Origin: Pseudomonadota bacterium
GTDB lineage: Bacteria; Pseudomonadota; Alphaproteobacteria; Rhodospirillales; Casp-alpha2
Length of the DNA stretch: 7,480 bases
Assembly: GCA_027620395.1 (NCBI GenBank)
Contig: JAQBZY010000058.1
Span: 1-7,480 of the forward strand
Reading direction: 5' to 3'
The translations under genes were made by a program, and so were the position numbers. Below are positions 5,791 to 7,480 of this stretch, piece after piece. Numbering within the stretch: position 1 is the first letter of the stretch; the number at the start of each line of letters is the position of its first letter. The notes under the pieces are model-generated. The model did not search any database, was not told the origin of the DNA, and was given only the letters and a program-made list of their open reading frames with translations.

Positions 5791-7235
5791 CACGGCCGCC
5801 AGAAATTGCGGCTGAACAGCACGATGACGGTGAATAATTCGAGCCGACCCAACAGCATGCCGAGCGCCATCAGCCACTTGGCGGCATCGGGAAAGCTTTG
5901 AAAGTTTCCGGACGGCCCGGCGATCGGGCCAAGGGCCGGACCGACATTGGCGATCGAAGTCGCCGCCGACGAGAAAGCCGTGATGTAGTCGAGGCCGAGA
6001 AACCCGAGACCGAGCGCCAACAGGGTGTAGACAAAAAACCACATGAAGAAAAACGACAGCACCGAGATGATGATGTCTTCCGAAACCGGGCGCTTGTTAA
6101 AGTACGGGATGAAAACGCCGTTCGGCTGCAACAGATGATGGACCTGGGTCCGGGCGGCGGAATAGAGAATTTGAAACCGAAACACCTTGATGCCGCAGGT
6201 CGTCGATCCGGCGCAGCCACCGACGAACATGATTAAAAAGAATACCACCGGCGAGAAACTGCCCCAAAGTCCGTAGTCTTCGGTCGCGTAGCCGGTGCCG
6301 GTGATCACCGAGACGATGTTGAAGCTGGCATAACGAAGCGCTTGCACCGGATCCTTGCCGACCTCGTAGACCAACCACACCGCAGTCATGGCGATGACGG
6401 CGGCGACGAAACCCAAAAACCATTGCACCTGGCTGTCCCTGGGGACCGATAGCCAATTACCCTGCAAGGTCTTGAGAAACAGGATGAACGGCAGGCCCCC
6501 GATCAACATGCCCAAGGTGGCGACATAGTCGATGGCGTGACTGTTGTAGTGGCCGAGCGACGTATCGTGCGTGGAGAATCCACCCGTGGCAACGGTGGTC
6601 ATGGCGTGCGCAATGGCGTCGAACCCGCTCATGCCGAAAATCCAATACAGCACCGCCCAGATTACCGTCAGCGCCAGATAGATGATCCCGAGCGCGGATG
6701 CGATCTGAGCGGCGCGCGGCAACGCTTTCTCGGATTGATCCGAGCTTTCCATCCGGAACAGTTGCATGCCGCCGACTTGCAGCAACGGCAGCACCGCGAT
6801 CGCCATCACGACAATGCCAATGCCGCCAAGCCATTGCAGCAGCGCCCGCCAGATCAGGATTCCAGGCGGTGCGCTGTCGAGACCGGTGATCACCGTCGAA
6901 CCGGTGGTAGTGATCCCGGACATCGCCTCGAAGAAGGCGTCGGTGTAGCTCAGGTTCAATTCCGAGAATGTGAACGGGAGCGCGGCGAAAATGGTCAGAA
7001 AAAGCCAACTCGTCGTCGTCATCATGAAGGCTTGACGGATTGAAAAGCGCGCACCCCTGGAATTGGCGGTCAACGCCGTGGTCGTCCCAACGAAGAAAGT
7101 GACGCCGGCGGACGCCGCGAACACCTGCCAATCGGGGTTGCCGTAGGCATAGTCGATCGCCGCCGGTATGCACATGACGATGGCGAGCGTCGAAACCAAG
7201 AGACCGACGACAAATGCGACCGGACGAAAATCCAT
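5790..7235 (-). CDS. trkH: Trk-type potassium uptake protein, membrane subunit
   Basis: A 481-residue inner-membrane protein of the TrkH/KtrB superfamily, the ion-conducting subunit that works with the NAD-binding regulator TrkA (not in this window). It has about ten hydrophobic segments and four pore loops with filter glycines: GITTTGS (107-113, Gly112), VATGGFS (215-221), ITGTGYA (311-317) and SIANVGPALG (427-436, Gly432). The intramembrane loop GGCAGSTTCGIK (339-350) and the C-terminal MLLGRLELFTV (460-470) are family hallmarks. Length matches E. coli TrkH (483). I choose ATG 7235 because the ribosome site GAAGGA directly touches the earlier TTG at 7247, leaving it no spacing; CTG 7241 is a remote alternative. 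A candidate promoter lies upstream, and the next gene overlaps its stop. It follows folE on the same strand but has no evident functional link to it. Confidence 0.95.
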   Translation of the reverse strand: MDFRPVAFVVGLLVSTLAIVMCIPAAIDYAYGNPDWQVFAASAGVTFFVGTTTALTANSRGARFSIRQAFMMTTTSWLFLTIFAALPFTFSELNLSYTDAFFEAMSGITTTGSTVITGLDSAPPGILIWRALLQWLGGIGIVVMAIAVLPLLQVGGMQLFRMESSDQSEKALPRAAQIASALGIIYLALTVIWAVLYWIFGMSGFDAIAHAMTTVATGGFSTHDTSLGHYNSHAIDYVATLGMLIGGLPFILFLKTLQGNWLSVPRDSQVQWFLGFVAAVIAMTAVWLVYEVGKDPVQALRYASFNIVSVITGTGYATEDYGLWGSFSPVVFFLIMFVGGCAGSTTCGIKVFRFQILYSAARTQVHHLLQPNGVFIPYFNKRPVSEDIIISVLSFFFMWFFVYTLLALGLGFLGLDYITAFSSAATSIANVGPALGPIAGPSGNFQSFPDAAKWLMALGMLLGRLELFTVIVLFSRNFWRP

Positions 7236-7247
7236 CGGCAGCGGCAA

Positions 7248-7253
7248 TCCTTC
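7248..7253 (-). promoter_or_regulatory. Ribosome binding site deciding the trkH start
   Basis: Read on the - strand, GAAGGA lies directly against TTG 7247 (no spacing), 6 nt before CTG 7241 and 12 nt before ATG 7235. The TTG is thus unlikely as a start. ATG 7235, giving MDFRPVAF, fits the usual TrkH N-terminus despite a slightly long spacing. Confidence 0.6.
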
Positions 7254-7280
7254 AAACGCATGGCGAACTCAATCGCCTTC

Positions 7281-7308
7281 ATCATGCCGGGCGGGGCGCC
7301 CCGGTCAA
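7281..7308 (-). promoter_or_regulatory. Candidate trkH promoter
   Basis: Read on the - strand, TTGACC (7308-7303, five of six to TTGACA) is followed after 16 bp by CATGAT (7286-7281, four of six to TATAAT). Transcription would begin about 40 nt before ATG 7235. The spacer holds a perfect 10-bp palindrome GGGGCGCCCC (7293-7302). This could be an operator or the stem of a folE terminator, although no T-run follows it. The site begins 16 nt after the folE stop. Confidence 0.4.
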
Positions 7309-7324
7309 GCCATGGCGAGGAAGA

Positions 7325-7480
7325 TCAGCTTCCGAAGCTTGCGCTCGGGTGCCCGATCATGGCGAGAAATTCCCGCCGTGTCGTGGGATCGTCGCGGAAG
7401 GCGCCGAGCATCCGGCTGGTGACCATGGAGACGCCCGGTTTGTGGACGCCGCGGGTGGTCATGCACTGGTGCGCGGCGTC
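7325..7480 (-). CDS. folE: GTP cyclohydrolase I, C-terminal part (cut by window edge)
   Basis: The last 51 residues of a GTP cyclohydrolase I, the enzyme that turns GTP into dihydroneopterin triphosphate at the start of folate (and, in some bacteria, queuosine) synthesis. The visible part begins [16 protein letters not shown]. This matches the family's conserved block with the active-site His and the third zinc ligand Cys (codon at 7465-7463; equivalent to Cys181 in E. coli FolE), then VTSRMLGAF and the terminal helix [10 protein letters not shown]. It stops with TGA at 7327-7325. The amino-terminal three quarters lie beyond position 7480. No good T-run terminator follows; the GC palindrome at 7293-7302 might serve. 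Confidence 0.9.
   Translation of the reverse strand, partial: DAAHQCMTTRGVHKPGVSMVTSRMLGAFRDDPTTRREFLAMIGHPSASFGS

Noticed and set aside
5791..6042. N-terminal extension of the 160-aa protein to ATG 6042
   Set aside because: It would overlap the end of trkH, which encodes conserved TrkH residues there, by about 250 nt. The TGATG junction at 5788-5792 gives a natural start.
1..7480. CRISPR arrays, tRNA or rRNA genes, insertion sequences, attachment sites
   Set aside because: Reading the whole window, I saw no regularly spaced repeats, no cloverleaf or rRNA-like sequence, no transposase and no terminal inverted repeats with target duplications.

Overview
The window looks like an ordinary, GC-rich alphaproteobacterial chromosome segment. 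The argD-argF-hslO gene order and strong G/C third-position preference suggest a member of the Rhodospirillales or a relative; this is inferred from gene order and protein style, not from a search. There is no sign of phage, transposon, CRISPR or RNA genes. Every protein-coding gene except two fits a recognisable family.

Left edge (1-206): the tail of an upstream + strand unit with two terminator-like hairpins, then a leader with a 9-bp inverted repeat just before a ribosome site. 207-743 (+): a single AhpC/TSA-type peroxiredoxin-like protein with a CPIC motif. 744-920: a 177-bp gap holding a good sigma-70-type promoter (TTGACA-17-GATACT) and an inverted repeat that straddles it.

921-5307 (+): a tightly packed five-gene operon. 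It runs argD (acetylornithine aminotransferase), argF (ornithine carbamoyltransferase), a two-domain GNAT acetyltransferase, hslO (Hsp33 redox chaperone) and a small lipoprotein of unknown function. Junctions are a 1-nt gap, a 13-nt overlap, a 4-nt TTGA overlap and a 4-nt ATGA overlap, so translation is probably coupled throughout. argD and argF are consecutive-pathway arginine enzymes. The GNAT and the lipoprotein are the less-explained members.

5308-7480 (-): a convergent block read right to left: the 3' end of folE (GTP cyclohydrolase I), trkH (potassium-uptake membrane subunit) with its own candidate promoter, and an uncharacterised 160-aa protein whose ATG overlaps the trkH stop (TGATG). 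The two convergent units meet with no spacer at all: their stop codons abut inside one TGATCA palindrome at 5305-5310.

I did not find a clear new biological system. The items most worth a second look are the GNAT wedged between argF and hslO, the two unknown proteins (lipoprotein 4711-5307 and the trkH-coupled protein 5308-5790), the zero-spacer convergent junction, and the inverted repeats around the argD promoter and before the peroxiredoxin gene.
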